Below are positions 31,586 to 39,432 of a stretch of DNA of 63,877 nucleotides, one piece after another. A program made the translations under genes and the position numbers. This DNA comes from Acidobacteriota bacterium (GTDB lineage Bacteria; Acidobacteriota; Polarisedimenticolia; JACPZX01), in the NCBI GenBank assembly GCA_016195325.1, contig JACPZX010000022.1:1-63877 (forward strand). The letters are read 5' to 3'. Positions within the stretch are counted from its first letter, which is position 1; each line of letters starts with the position of its first letter. Under the pieces are notes generated by a model. That model was given only the letters and a program-made list of their open reading frames with translations. It searched no databases and was not told the DNA's origin.

Positions 31586-32173
31586 ATGACCTTCATCAAC
31601 TACGCGTCCCGCGAGATCAACTGCAAGCTGGTCTACTACGGCCCCGGCCTCGGCGGGAAGACCACGAACCTCCAGTACATCTACGAGAAGACGAACCCCG
31701 ACGCGAAGGGAAAGCTGATCTCCCTCGCGACGGAGACCGATCGAACCCTCTTCTTCGACTTCCTCCCGCTCGAGCTGGGGACGATCCGCGGCTTCCGCAC
31801 CCGGTTCCACCTGTACACGGTCCCCGGGCAGGTCTTCTACGACGCCTCGCGGAAGCTGATCCTCAAGGGATGCGACGGCGTGATCTTCGTCGCCGACTCC
31901 CAGGACGCGCGCATGGACGCGAACGTGGAATCGCTGAAGAACCTGGTCGACAACCTCAAGTCCGCCGGCTACGACCTGAAGGCGATGCCGTACGTCCTCC
32001 AGTTCAACAAGCGCGACCTCCCCACCGCCCTCCCCGTCGAGGAGATGACGAAGCTCCTCAGGTATAAAGATGAAGAGATCTTCGAGGGGGTGGCCGTCAA
32101 AGGGACGGGCGTCTTCGAGACGCTCAAGGCGCTGGCCAAGCTGGTGCTGGTGGAGCTGAAGAAGACCAAGTGA
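31586..32173 (+). CDS. mglA: Ras-like polarity GTPase MglA
   Basis: 195 aa. P-loop YYGPGLGGKTTNLQYIYEKT, switch region (LGTIRGFRTRFHLYTVPGQV, replacing DxxG by TVPGQ as in MglA), the base motif LQFNKRDL (NKxD) and the later VKGTGV. This is the MglA pattern, including the absence of the switch II Gln-equivalent. In rod-shaped bacteria MglA-GTP sets the leading pole and places motility or type IV pilus machinery. With a flagellar system in the same window it may position either; that is inference. Confidence 0.94.
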   Translation: MTFINYASREINCKLVYYGPGLGGKTTNLQYIYEKTNPDAKGKLISLATETDRTLFFDFLPLELGTIRGFRTRFHLYTVPGQVFYDASRKLILKGCDGVIFVADSQDARMDANVESLKNLVDNLKSAGYDLKAMPYVLQFNKRDLPTALPVEEMTKLLRYKDEEIFEGVAVKGTGVFETLKALAKLVLVELKKTK

Positions 32174-32190
32174 GGCCGCCGCCCCGGCGG

Positions 32191-32219
32191 TTGACGCGAC
32201 GGCGGGCGTCTGATAGCCT
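32191..32219 (+). promoter_or_regulatory. Sigma-70-type promoter upstream of rplU-rpmA
   Basis: TTGACG (32191-32196) and TAGCCT (32214-32219) with a 17-nt spacer. The start near 32226 gives a leader of about 90 nt before rplU, in which no clear ribosomal-protein operator could be assigned. Confidence 0.6.
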
Positions 32220-32318
32220 GCCGGGCTTCCAGATCAGCCATCTCCCTATCCGTGCGGCGGAAGGCGCAGGGCGCTTGCGGGTGCCGCCAGGGGTCGGGAA
32301 GGCCACCGGAGTCACGAG

Positions 32319-32639
32319 ATGAACTACGCAATCGTCGAGATCGGCGGGACGCAGCACCGGGTCGCCCCGGGCGACACCATCAAGGTGCAGCGCCTGGCGG
32401 CCGAAGCGGGCGGCAACATCACGCTCCAGAAAGTCCTGCTGGTGCAGTCAGGCGAGACGATGAAGGTCGGCGCGCCGTACGTCGCGGGAGCCGAGGTCAC
32501 GGCCACGGTCCTCGGCGAGAAGAAGGCGCGCAAGATTCTTGTTTTCAAGAAGAAGCGCCGCAAGCAGTACCGGCGACTCAACGGCCACCGCCAGATCCTC
32601 ACCTCGCTCCAAATCCAGGAAATCCGCTCGGGGAGTTGA
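32319..32639 (+). CDS. rplU: 50S ribosomal protein L21
   Basis: 106 aa, complete: MNYAIVEIGGTQHRVAPGDT, then VGAPYVAGAEVTATVLGEKK and the basic core KILVFKKKRRKQYRRLNGHR. L21 binds 23S rRNA in early assembly. It starts the conserved rplU-rpmA-obgE-rsfS block. Confidence 0.97.
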   Translation: MNYAIVEIGGTQHRVAPGDTIKVQRLAAEAGGNITLQKVLLVQSGETMKVGAPYVAGAEVTATVLGEKKARKILVFKKKRRKQYRRLNGHRQILTSLQIQEIRSGS

Positions 32640-32642
32640 ACG

Positions 32643-32906
32643 ATGGCTCACAAGAAAGCGGGGGGCAGCTCCCGCAACGGACGTGACAGCAATTCCCAGC
32701 GGCTCGGCGTGAAGAGGTTCTCGGGACAGTACGTCTCCGGCGGATCGATTCTCGTCCGCCAGCGCGGCACCCCGATCAAGGCGGGACGCCACGTGGGCCG
32801 CGGCAAGGATGACACTCTCTTCGCCAAGGTGAGCGGCGTCGTGAGCTTCGAGGACAAGGGCAGGATGGGCCGCTTCGTGAGCATCCTCCCGGAGTCCAGG
32901 TCGTAG
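32643..32906 (+). CDS. rpmA: 50S ribosomal protein L27
   Basis: 87 aa: [40 protein letters not shown], then [20 protein letters not shown]. The N terminus begins directly with AHKK, so it needs no extra processing of the kind seen in Firmicutes. L27 reaches the peptidyl-transferase centre. Three nucleotides separate it from rplU. Confidence 0.98.
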   Translation: MAHKKAGGSSRNGRDSNSQRLGVKRFSGQYVSGGSILVRQRGTPIKAGRHVGRGKDDTLFAKVSGVVSFEDKGRMGRFVSILPESRS

Positions 32907-32974
32907 GAGAGGCCCGCAATCGACGCTCCGGGTCCTCCACCCGGCCGGCAGTCCCCTCATAGAGGTCTTCCCCC

Positions 32975-34120
32975 ATGTTTGTGGACCACGCGCGCGTCGT
33001 CGTGCTGGGCGGCCGCGGCGGGGACGGTTGTCTCTCGTTCCGCCGCGAGAAATTCGTCCCCAAGGGGGGCCCTGACGGCGGCGACGGCGGGGACGGCGGC
33101 CGCGTGATCTTCGTCACCGACGCCTCCCTGACGACCCTGCAGGCCTTTCGCTTCCGGCAGCATTTCCGTGCCGCGAAGGGAGGGCACGGGCGCGGCAAGA
33201 ATCAGCACGGGCGCGGCGGCGCCGACCTCAGGGTCGCCGTCCCCGCGGGGACCGTCATCCACGACGAGACCGGCGCGGTGATCGTCGATCTCTCCGAGAC
33301 CGGCCACGAGTGGGTCGCCGCGAAGGGGGGGCACGGGGGGCGCGGGAACGCGCGCTTCGCGTCGTCGACCAACCAGGCGCCCAGGCGGTTCGAGCCGGGC
33401 ACCCCGGGAGAGGAGAGGACGCTCGTCCTTGAGCTGAAGCTCCTCGCGGACGTCGGCCTCGTGGGGATGCCGAACGCCGGGAAGAGCACCCTGCTGTCGC
33501 GGATCTCCTCGGCGCGGCCGAAGATCGCCGACTACCCGTTCACCACCCTGACGCCGCACCTCGGCGTCGTCGAGTCGGGTCCGTTCGAGTCGTTCGTCGT
33601 CGCCGACATCCCCGGCCTCATCGAGGGGGCGCACGAGGGGGCTGGCCTGGGCGCGCGCTTCCTCAGGCATGTCGAGCGCACGTCGGTCCTGGTCCATCTC
33701 GTCGACATCTCGGCCGCTCTCGAGCGCGATCCGGTCGAGGACCTCTCGGCCATCGAGCGCGAGCTCATGGAGGCCGGGGGGCTGAACCTGAAGCCGCGCC
33801 TGGTCGTCGCGACGAAGGTCGATCTCGTCCCCGGCATCCCCGAGGCGGAGGCCGCTCTGGCGCGCCTGAAGTCGCACTGCCGGAGGCACAAGCTGCCCTT
33901 CGCCTCGATCTCCGCCGCGACGGGGAGCGGCATCCGCGAGCTGGTGGCGAAGATCGACCGCATGCTCCGCAAATCGATCGCCGGCAAGACGGAGAGCGCC
34001 CCGCGCGCGATCCGGCTCCGCAGCGCGGCCCCCGGGCGCGACGCATCCCCGGGGCGCGAGGCCGCCTCGGAGCGCGAAGCATCCTCGAAGCGCGAAGCCG
34101 GCTCGGAGGACGAAGAGTGA
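32975..34120 (+). CDS. obgE: GTPase ObgE/CgtA
   Basis: 381 aa. The glycine-rich Obg fold (FVDHARVVVLGGRGGDGCLS; GGPDGGDGGDGGRVIFVTDA) precedes the G domain: G1 GMPNAGKSTLL, G2/G3 YPFTTLTPHLG and DIPGLIEGAHEG, NKxD-type TKVDL, G5 SAATG. Obg binds the 50S subunit and ppGpp and links ribosome maturation to stress. The C terminus lacks the OCT domain and ends instead in an Arg/Glu/Ser-rich tail encoded by an 18-nt repeat. Its stop overlaps the GTG of rsfS. Confidence 0.96.
   Translation: MFVDHARVVVLGGRGGDGCLSFRREKFVPKGGPDGGDGGDGGRVIFVTDASLTTLQAFRFRQHFRAAKGGHGRGKNQHGRGGADLRVAVPAGTVIHDETGAVIVDLSETGHEWVAAKGGHGGRGNARFASSTNQAPRRFEPGTPGEERTLVLELKLLADVGLVGMPNAGKSTLLSRISSARPKIADYPFTTLTPHLGVVESGPFESFVVADIPGLIEGAHEGAGLGARFLRHVERTSVLVHLVDISAALERDPVEDLSAIERELMEAGGLNLKPRLVVATKVDLVPGIPEAEAALARLKSHCRRHKLPFASISAATGSGIRELVAKIDRMLRKSIAGKTESAPRAIRLRSAAPGRDASPGREAASEREASSKREAGSEDEE
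34034..34105 (+). repeat. Four imperfect 18-nt tandem repeats encoding the Obg tail
   Basis: The codons read GRDASP-GREAAS-EREASS-KREAGS, four copies of a six-residue unit with the conserved core (R)-E/D-A-x-S/P. The period of 18 nt keeps the frame, so copy number can change without breaking the gene. The tail would be a flexible charged segment. Confidence 0.75.
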
Positions 34121-34530
34121 GCGCGCCCGACACCGACATGATCGTCGCCGCGCGCGCCGCTCTGGACAAGAAGGCCGAGGGGCTCGCCCTTCTCGACCTG
34201 CGGGGGCTCTCCGACGTGACCGACTACTTCCTGATCTGCCACGGCCGATCGGGCCGGCAGGTCCAGTCGATCGCGGACCAGATCGAGAGGGCTCTCAGGC
34301 TGAAGCACCGGCGCCCGGGCCACATCGAGGGGCATGCCCGCGGCGAGTGGATCCTCATGGATTACTTCGATTTCGTGGTGCACATTTTCACGATGGACCG
34401 GCGGTCCTATTACGGCCTGGAGCGCCTGTGGGGGGACGCCCCCCGGCTGCGGCTCCCGCGGCCCGACGGGAAGGCCGTGAGGCGGCCGGCGCGCGCCCGG
34501 CCGGGGGACGCCGACCGCGAAGAGGAATGA
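34117..34530 (+). CDS. rsfS: Ribosomal silencing factor RsfS
   Basis: 137 aa from a GTG at 34117 overlapping the obgE stop. It has the RsfS/DUF143 core: KAEGLALLDLRGLSDVTDYF, LICHGRSGRQVQSIADQIER, and the key GEWILMDYFDFVVHIFTMDR followed by YGLERLWGDAP. RsfS binds L14 and blocks subunit joining when nutrients are low. The C-terminal tail is Arg/Pro-rich. Confidence 0.95.
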   Translation: MSAPDTDMIVAARAALDKKAEGLALLDLRGLSDVTDYFLICHGRSGRQVQSIADQIERALRLKHRRPGHIEGHARGEWILMDYFDFVVHIFTMDRRSYYGLERLWGDAPRLRLPRPDGKAVRRPARARPGDADREEE

Positions 34531-34548
34531 GCTCGAGGCTTCCGTCTT

Positions 34549-34577
34549 TTGACAAGGGAAAAGGCGCCGTCTAGATT
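34549..34577 (+). promoter_or_regulatory. Near-consensus sigma-70 promoter abutting the next gene (TTGACA-17-TAGATT)
   Basis: TTGACA (34549-34554), 17 nt, TAGATT (34572-34577), ending at the base before the ATG at 34578. The start site would fall about 6 nt inside the annotated coding region, so either the ATG is only used on transcripts from upstream or translation begins further in. Confidence 0.6.
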
Positions 34578-35549
34578 ATGCCCTCCCCGCCGGCACCGTC
34601 AGGCGAACCGGTCATCGTCTATCGTTCCGCCGTGATGGAGCGGGCCGTCGGGCTCGCGGAGCGCGTCGCCCGGAGCGACGCCAGCGCCCTGATCGTGGGG
34701 GAGAGCGGCACCGGCAAGGGGCTGCTCGCCGAGCTGATTCACCGCCGCGGGACGCGGCGCGAGCGGCCCTTCGTGACCGTCTCGTGCGCGAACATCCCCG
34801 CGGATCTCTTTGAAAGCGAGCTCTTCGGGCACGAGAGGGGATCGCACACGGACGCGACGACGCGCAAGCCCGGGCGGCTCGAGGCCGCCGACGGCGGGAC
34901 GGTCTTTCTCGACGGGGTCGAATCCCTCGCGCCGCCCCACCAGGCGAAGCTGCTGAGGGTCCTCCAGGAGAGGAGCTTCGAGCGGCTGGGCGGGCTCGAG
35001 ACGGTCCGGGTGGACATCCGGATCCTCTCGTCGAGCCGCGAGGATCTCACCGCGCTCGTCGCGACCGGCGCGTTCCGGGAGGATCTGTACTACCGGCTGA
35101 ACGTGGTCACGATCGCCGTCCCTCCGCTGAGGGAGAGACCGGAAGACGTCTTCCCTCTCGCCCGGCACTTCCTGAAGCGCCTCAGGGCGCGCGACAGGAG
35201 GGGGCCGAGGCGGTTCGGGGCCGACGCGAGGCGGGCGATGCGGGCCTATCATTGGCCTGGAAACGTGCGGGAGGTGATGAACGCCGTCGAGGCGGCGATG
35301 ATCGTCGCCGAGGGGGATGTCGTCGGGGCCGAGGCCCTTCCGATAAGGCACGGCACACCGATGGCGCGGATGGTCGCCGCCGCCTCCGACGAGGGGCTGA
35401 CGCTCGCGGCCCTCGAGGAGAGGTACATCCGGGAGGTGCTGAGGCTCACGCGCGGCAACAAAACGCGGGCCGCGGCGATTCTCGGGATCAGCCGCAAGAC
35501 GCTCATCGCGAAGACGCAGCGATACGAGGGTGGCGGAGAGCCGGATTGA
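34578..35549 (+). CDS. Sigma-54-activator-like AAA+ protein with degenerate GAFTGA and Walker B
   Basis: 323 aa, no receiver domain. It has the AAA+ fold of sigma-54 activators: Walker A GESGTGKG (41-48), FVTVSCANIPADLFESELFG, VRVDIRILSSSREDL, REDLYYRLNVVTIAVPPLRE and the C-terminal HTH TRAAAILGISRKTLIAKTQR. But the sigma-54-contact loop reads GSHTDA (88-93) instead of GAFTGA, and Walker B reads VFLDGV (D112-G113) where DE is normal. Both changes should abolish coupling of ATP hydrolysis to sigma-54. It may be a DNA-binding regulator working with sigma-70. It overlaps rlmH in a TTGA. Confidence 0.88.
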   Translation: MPSPPAPSGEPVIVYRSAVMERAVGLAERVARSDASALIVGESGTGKGLLAELIHRRGTRRERPFVTVSCANIPADLFESELFGHERGSHTDATTRKPGRLEAADGGTVFLDGVESLAPPHQAKLLRVLQERSFERLGGLETVRVDIRILSSSREDLTALVATGAFREDLYYRLNVVTIAVPPLRERPEDVFPLARHFLKRLRARDRRGPRRFGADARRAMRAYHWPGNVREVMNAVEAAMIVAEGDVVGAEALPIRHGTPMARMVAAASDEGLTLAALEERYIREVLRLTRGNKTRAAAILGISRKTLIAKTQRYEGGGEPD

Positions 35550-36013
35550 AGCTCTCGGTCGTCTGGGTCGGCCGGACGAAGGATCGGCGCATCGAGGCGC
35601 TGGCGCAGGAAGCGGTCGAGAAGATCGGCCGGTACTGCCGGATCGCGGTCGTCGAGATCAGGGACTCGAGGATCGCGGGCAAGGGCATCCCGAAGCGCCC
35701 GGGCGAGGAGGGGGAGAGGGTCCTGAAAACGGTGAAGCCGGGCGAGCAGGTGATCGCGCTCGACGAGGGGGGGCGCGAAATGCGCTCCGTCGAGTTCGCC
35801 GGGTTTCTCGGGAAGGCATTGGAATCGACCCCCGCGGGGGTCAGGTTTATCCTCGGCGGGCCGTTTGGCCTGTCGGAGGAGGTGCTGAAGGCAGCCTCAC
35901 ACCGCATCTCGCTCTCGAGGATGACCTTGACCCACGAGATGGCGCGGCTGGTGGCGCTGGAACAGATTTACAGGGCCTTCACGATTATGCGAGGGGAAGG
36001 CTACCATCACTGA
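35546..36013 (+). CDS. rlmH: 23S rRNA pseudouridine-1915 N3-methyltransferase RlmH
   Basis: 155 aa from a TTG at 35546 that overlaps the upstream stop (TTGA) behind a GGAGAG site. SPOUT-class knot: KLSVVWVGRTKDRRIEALAQ, the SAM-binding FILGGPFGLSEEVLKAASHR and ISLSRMTLTHEMARLVALEQ, ending YRAFTIMRGEGYHH with the invariant C-terminal YH. It methylates pseudouridine in helix 69 of 23S rRNA. rsfS-rlmH proximity is conserved in many bacteria. Confidence 0.95.
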   Translation: MKLSVVWVGRTKDRRIEALAQEAVEKIGRYCRIAVVEIRDSRIAGKGIPKRPGEEGERVLKTVKPGEQVIALDEGGREMRSVEFAGFLGKALESTPAGVRFILGGPFGLSEEVLKAASHRISLSRMTLTHEMARLVALEQIYRAFTIMRGEGYHH

Positions 36014-36040
36014 TCGAAGAGGACCGTGGAGACGGCTTGA

Positions 36041-36409
36041 ATGGACAAGAAGTCCTTGGAACAGTTCAAGAAGAAGCTGGTCGACAAGCGGCGTGAGCTG
36101 ACGCACGCCTACATCCGCGACAAGACGTACGGGAAGGAGAGCGACGAGGGCGGGACGCAGGATTCGGCGGACAAGGCGTCCACCTCGTACACGAAGGAGT
36201 TCCTCTACTCCCTCAGCAACACCGAGCGCGGCGTGCTGCAGCAGGTGGAGCAGGCCATCTCGCGCATCGGCGAGGGTGAGTTCGGCGTGTGCGACGAGTG
36301 CGGCGAGGCGATTCAGAAGAAGCGTCTCGACGCGGTGCCGTGGGCGCGCTACTGCCTGGCCTGCCAGGAGGCGGTGGACAGGGGCCGGCTCGCGGAGGCG
36401 GGAGAATAG
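36041..36409 (+). CDS. DksA/TraR-family zinc-finger protein
   Basis: 122 aa. An N-terminal coiled coil (MDKKSLEQFKKKLVDKRREL) and a C4 zinc finger CDECGEAIQKKRLDAVPWAR followed by YCLACQ. Such proteins enter the RNA polymerase secondary channel and modulate rRNA promoters together with ppGpp. The DxxDxA tip motif of DksA is represented by SADKAS. It follows rlmH by 27 nt. Confidence 0.9.
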   Translation: MDKKSLEQFKKKLVDKRRELTHAYIRDKTYGKESDEGGTQDSADKASTSYTKEFLYSLSNTERGVLQQVEQAISRIGEGEFGVCDECGEAIQKKRLDAVPWARYCLACQEAVDRGRLAEAGE

Positions 36410-36415
36410 AACCCG

Positions 36416-37786
36416 GTGAAGGTCCGGACCTTCCTGATCCTCCTGGCAATCCTCATCCTGACAGCCACGTCCGCCGTCCTGGTCATCCGGAACCAGCAGA
36501 TCCTGTCGGCGCGATTCGCCGTCACCGACGCGGTCTCGGTGCCCGTCTACGCCGTGCTCGGCTCGGCGTTCCTCGCGGGCGCCGTCCTCGTCCTCACGGG
36601 ATCCGTCTTCCGGGACTCGCGCGATCTCCTGCGCCGGCTCGAGGGGCTTCGCGGCGCGAAGGAGACGAAGCACCTCGGCGATCTGTACCGCCAGGGGATG
36701 GAGGCCTTCCTCGAGGGGCAGGAGGAGAAGGCCCTCTCGCACTTCCAGGCGATCCTCGCGGCGGACGCGTCGAACGTCGACGCGCTCGTCCGGGCCGGGC
36801 AGGTCCATCGCGCTCTGAAGAACCTGAAGGAGGCGGTCGAGTGCCACCGGAAGGCGCACCGGCTGAGGGAGCAGGAGCTGGAGCCGCTGTACGAGCTCGT
36901 CAAGGACTACGAGTCGCTGTCGCAGATCGGCAAAAGCAAGGTCGTCCTCAACAGGATCATCCAGCTCCGCCCGCGCAAGGCCCTCTCCGCGTACCGCAAG
37001 CTCCGCAAGTACGCGATGAAGGAGGGGGACTGGTCCCGCGCGTGGGAGATCCAGGGGCTCATCGAGGCCCAGACGGAGAAGACGCCGTACAAGATGCAGG
37101 CGGAGACGCGCTTCAACGTCGGGATCCGGTATCAGCTCGCCGCCGCCAAGGCCGCCGACAACCGCCGCGAGGGGGCGAACCTCCTGCGCAAGATCGTCCG
37201 CGCCCACTCCGATTTCGTTCCCGGGCACGTCCGGCTGGGTGACATCCTCATCGAGATGGGCCAGCCCGGAGCGGGGGTCGAGGCGTGGGCGCGCGGGTTC
37301 GAGTCCACCGGCTCGCCGATCTTCCTCAGCCGGATGGAGGACCACTTCCTCGAGATCTCCGAGCCCGAGAGCGCCATCGAGGCGCTCCGCACCGCCGTGA
37401 CGCGCTCCCGGAACGATTTCCTGCCGAGGCTCTTCCTCGCGCGGCTGTACCTCCGCCTCGAGATGATCGACGAGGCGCACCGTGAGTTCCGCGCGTTGAA
37501 GGATCGCGTCAGCTCGTCCCCGACGATGCACGCCTTTCTCGCGAGCATCCACGAGCGGCGCGGCGACCCGCGCGAGGCGGTCGCGGAGTACCGGGAGGCG
37601 CTCAAGCTGCTGGATCTCCCCCGCCTCTTCTACCGATGCGGCGTCTGCGACACGCGCACGTCCGAATGGGGAGACCGCTGCGACGTCTGCATGGAGTGGA
37701 ACCAGATCGTCCTCGATTTCGGCGAGGATCAGACGCTCGACGAGGTGGGGACGGCGCAAGGACCGCTGTACTCGGGCGTCCCCTGA
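36416..37786 (+). CDS. LapA-LapB-like membrane TPR protein with C-terminal rubredoxin-type zinc ribbon
   Basis: 456 aa from a GTG at 36416. Two N-terminal membrane helices (LILLAILILTATSAVLVIRN; VPVYAVLGSAFLAGAVLVLT) look like the LapA (DUF1049) unit. They are followed by about eight TPR-like units (LYRQGMEAFLEGQEEKALSH; ALVRAGQVHRALKNLKEAVE) and a terminal zinc ribbon (YRCGVCDTRTSEWGDRCDVC). LapB uses TPRs and a rubredoxin domain to direct FtsH to LpxC in lipopolysaccharide control; LapA is its small membrane partner. Here both parts are in one chain. LPS control is inferred from this architecture. Confidence 0.85.
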   Translation: MKVRTFLILLAILILTATSAVLVIRNQQILSARFAVTDAVSVPVYAVLGSAFLAGAVLVLTGSVFRDSRDLLRRLEGLRGAKETKHLGDLYRQGMEAFLEGQEEKALSHFQAILAADASNVDALVRAGQVHRALKNLKEAVECHRKAHRLREQELEPLYELVKDYESLSQIGKSKVVLNRIIQLRPRKALSAYRKLRKYAMKEGDWSRAWEIQGLIEAQTEKTPYKMQAETRFNVGIRYQLAAAKAADNRREGANLLRKIVRAHSDFVPGHVRLGDILIEMGQPGAGVEAWARGFESTGSPIFLSRMEDHFLEISEPESAIEALRTAVTRSRNDFLPRLFLARLYLRLEMIDEAHREFRALKDRVSSSPTMHAFLASIHERRGDPREAVAEYREALKLLDLPRLFYRCGVCDTRTSEWGDRCDVCMEWNQIVLDFGEDQTLDEVGTAQGPLYSGVP

Positions 37787-39357
37787 TGGGGCCGACCGTC
37801 CTCGTCGTCCTCGACGGCTGGGGACACGCAACCACACGCGAGGGAAACGCGGTTCGGAACTGCGGCCCCGCGAACATGGACGCGCTCGCCCGCGACTACC
37901 CCTCCTCGCTCCTCGACGCCTCGGGCGTCTCGGTGGGGCTCCCCGCCGGCCAGATCGGGAACTCCGAGGTGGGGCACACGTGCATGGGCGCGGGGCGCAT
38001 CGTCTATCAGGATCTGAACCGCATCGGCCACGCCATCGCCACGCGCGAGTTCCAGTCGAACCCCGCGCTCCTCGCGGCGATGGACGGCGCGGCGCGCGGA
38101 GGCCGGGCGCTGCACCTCCTCGGCCTCGTGAGCGACGGAGGAGTCCACAGCCACATCGACCATCTCGAGGTCCTCGTGAAGATGGCCCGCGAGCGCGGCT
38201 GCCTCAGGATCTTCGTCCACGCCTTCATGGACGGGCGCGACACCGCCCCGGCCATCGGGGTGCGGTACCTCCGCGATCTGGAGGAGACGTTTGCGCGCGA
38301 CGGCGGCGGCGCGGCGATCGGGACGGTGATGGGCCGGTACTGGGCGATGGATCGCGACAACCGGTGGGATCGCGTGCAGAGGGCCTACGAGGCGATGACC
38401 GAGGGGGTGGGTCTCGTCGCCCCGACCGGCGTCGCGGCGATGGAGGCGGCGTACGGGCGCGCGGAGACCGACGAGTTCGTCGCGCCGACGATTGTGTCAC
38501 CCGCCGGAATCGCGCCCGGGGCGGCGCCGGGGCTGCTCCGCGACGGGGACGCCGTCATCTTCTTCAACTTCCGCGCGGATCGCGCGAGGGAGATCACGCG
38601 GGCGCTGACCGAAGGCGCCTTCGACGCGTTCCCCCGCCGCGTGCGGCCGGCCCTCTCGAGCTACACGTGCATGACGCGGTATCACGAGAGCTTCCCGCTT
38701 CCCGTCGCCTTCCCTCCCGAGTTCCCCGACCGCACCTTCGGGCAGCTTCTCGCCGAGCGGGGCCTGAGGCAGCTCCGCCTCGCCGAGACGGAGAAGTACG
38801 CCCACGTGACCTTCTTTTTCAACGGCGGCGTCGAGCGCGTCTTCCCGGGGGAGGAGCGCGTCCTCATCCCCTCGCCGAGGGTCGCGACGTACGACTTGCA
38901 GCCCGCGATGAGCGCCCCCGCCGTGACCGACGCCTTCGTCGAGAAGCTCCGCGCGTTCGACAGGATCCCCGGCGGAGCGAACGTCGCCGTGGTCATGAAC
39001 TTCGCCAACGCGGACATGGTGGGCCACACCGGGATCTACGAGGCCGCGCTCTCCGCGTGCCGCACGATCGACGAGTGCGTCGGGCGCATCGCGGGCGAGA
39101 CGCTGGCGCGCGAGGGGACGATTCTCATCACCGCCGACCACGGGAACGCCGAGCAGATGATCGATCCCGAGACCGGCGGACCCCACACGGCGCACACGCT
39201 CAACCCCGTCCCGGTGATCCTCGCGGGGCGGCGGTTCCGGGGGATGAGGCTCAGGGAAGGCGGGATACTCCCCGACATCGCGCCGACGCTTCTCGAGGCG
39301 ATGGGGATCCCACAGCCCGCCGAGATGACGGGCAGAACCCTCCTCGATCACACCTGA
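37786..39357 (+). CDS. gpmI: 2,3-bisphosphoglycerate-independent phosphoglycerate mutase
   Basis: 523 aa, usual length. ATG overlaps the TGA of the preceding gene by one base. Metal-binding VVLDGWG, the catalytic serine S60 in GQIGNSEVGHTCMGAGR, HIDHLEVLVKMA, HAFMDGRDTAP, FFNFRADRAREIT, and the second metal site NFANADMVGHTG and TADHGNAEQM. It interconverts 3- and 2-phosphoglycerate in glycolysis using two Mn ions. Confidence 0.97.
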   Translation: MGPTVLVVLDGWGHATTREGNAVRNCGPANMDALARDYPSSLLDASGVSVGLPAGQIGNSEVGHTCMGAGRIVYQDLNRIGHAIATREFQSNPALLAAMDGAARGGRALHLLGLVSDGGVHSHIDHLEVLVKMARERGCLRIFVHAFMDGRDTAPAIGVRYLRDLEETFARDGGGAAIGTVMGRYWAMDRDNRWDRVQRAYEAMTEGVGLVAPTGVAAMEAAYGRAETDEFVAPTIVSPAGIAPGAAPGLLRDGDAVIFFNFRADRAREITRALTEGAFDAFPRRVRPALSSYTCMTRYHESFPLPVAFPPEFPDRTFGQLLAERGLRQLRLAETEKYAHVTFFFNGGVERVFPGEERVLIPSPRVATYDLQPAMSAPAVTDAFVEKLRAFDRIPGGANVAVVMNFANADMVGHTGIYEAALSACRTIDECVGRIAGETLAREGTILITADHGNAEQMIDPETGGPHTAHTLNPVPVILAGRRFRGMRLREGGILPDIAPTLLEAMGIPQPAEMTGRTLLDHT

Positions 39358-39432
39358 CTCCGACCGCATTGAAGAGCCCGCGCCGGGCCTCTAGGATGCC
39401 CGCGCTCCCTGCCGGCCGCCTGCGGGGGACGC

